Positions 57,671-57,707 of a stretch of DNA of 57,707 bases are shown here, one piece after another (position 1 is the first letter of the stretch; each line of letters opens with the position of its first letter). The position numbers and the translations under genes are program-made. Origin of the DNA: Roseihalotalea indica (GTDB lineage Bacteria; Bacteroidota; Bacteroidia; Cytophagales; Cyclobacteriaceae); assembly GCF_022458895.1 (NCBI RefSeq), contig NZ_JAINFL010000021.1, positions 1 to 57,707 of the forward strand, written 5' to 3'. The notes beneath the pieces are model-generated. The model was not told the DNA's origin. It saw nothing but the letters and a program-made list of their open reading frames with translations, and made no database searches.

Positions 57671-57707
57671 CGCCTGATCACCAGCCTAGGTGCACTAAGG
57701 TCGCCGC

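Noticed and set aside
1..57707. CRISPR array, tRNA or rRNA genes
   Set aside because: No regularly spaced identical repeats were seen. The repeats at the right end are 110-130 bp and separate genes, not spacers. No tRNA cloverleaf or rRNA segment was recognised.

Overview
The window looks like chromosomal DNA of a Bacteroidota bacterium, most likely a marine or soil Cytophagales-type organism. The evidence is a SusC/SusD pair under FecI/FecR control, many TonB-dependent receptors with N-terminal carboxypeptidase-regulatory domains, lipoproteins with short lipoboxes, promoters of the TTTG-N19-TAnnTTTG type, and few Shine-Dalgarno sites. No rRNA, tRNA or CRISPR array is visible.

Layout. 0-0.1 kb: the C-terminal end of an IS110-type transposase, cut by the window edge. 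0.4-13.6 kb: a minus-strand block read fecI-fecR-susC-susD, then a giant SGNH/beta-propeller/HEAT/cytochrome c lipoprotein, a ThuA-like protein, a sugar epimerase-type TIM barrel and a DUF3050 protein. This resembles a glycan or keto-sugar utilisation locus. 13.8-23.7 kb: ordinary mixed genes (GNAT, SASA-type esterase, M20 peptidase, PAS protein without an ATPase domain, YbjQ, TetR). 23.8-28.9 kb: a metal locus with a Fur/Zur-family repressor, a ZnuD-like TonB receptor, MerC and two small exported proteins, tied together by a TGCAA-N5-TTGCA operator. 28.9-32.5 kb: thioesterase, CWC protein, and metE behind a cobalamin riboswitch. 33.1-36.4 kb: a heme-type TonB receptor with a small membrane protein. 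36.5-40.2 kb: a siderophore-type TonB receptor and a PepSY reductase-like protein behind an iron-box-like promoter.

40.7-53.9 kb: a copper/heavy-metal region. It holds two paralogous small CxxxC membrane proteins flanking the remnant of an outer-membrane protein gene, an MbnP/MbnH copper pair with a Cys-rich outer-membrane partner, an OmpR/EnvZ-type two-component system, a CzcA-type RND pump fused in frame to its outer-membrane factor, and the periplasmic adaptor. The same 17-bp direct-repeat operator lies ahead of the regulator and ahead of the pump. 54.1-55.4 kb: a small protein with a textbook promoter overlapped by the iron-box-like motif, ferritin, and a 52-residue Cys/Lys-rich protein.

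55.7 kb to the end: AT-rich small genes in one orientation (unknown, SUKH-4-type immunity protein, membrane protein). Each is followed by a related 110-130 bp element that starts TAAC at the stop codon, ends near GTTAGG, and can fold back on itself. This looks like an integron-type gene-cassette array without a visible integrase. It is the least ordinary part of the window and continues past its end.

Taken together, much of the window handles metals: zinc uptake (inferred), heme and siderophore iron uptake, iron storage, copper binding and heavy-metal efflux, with three candidate metal-response operators readable directly from the sequence.
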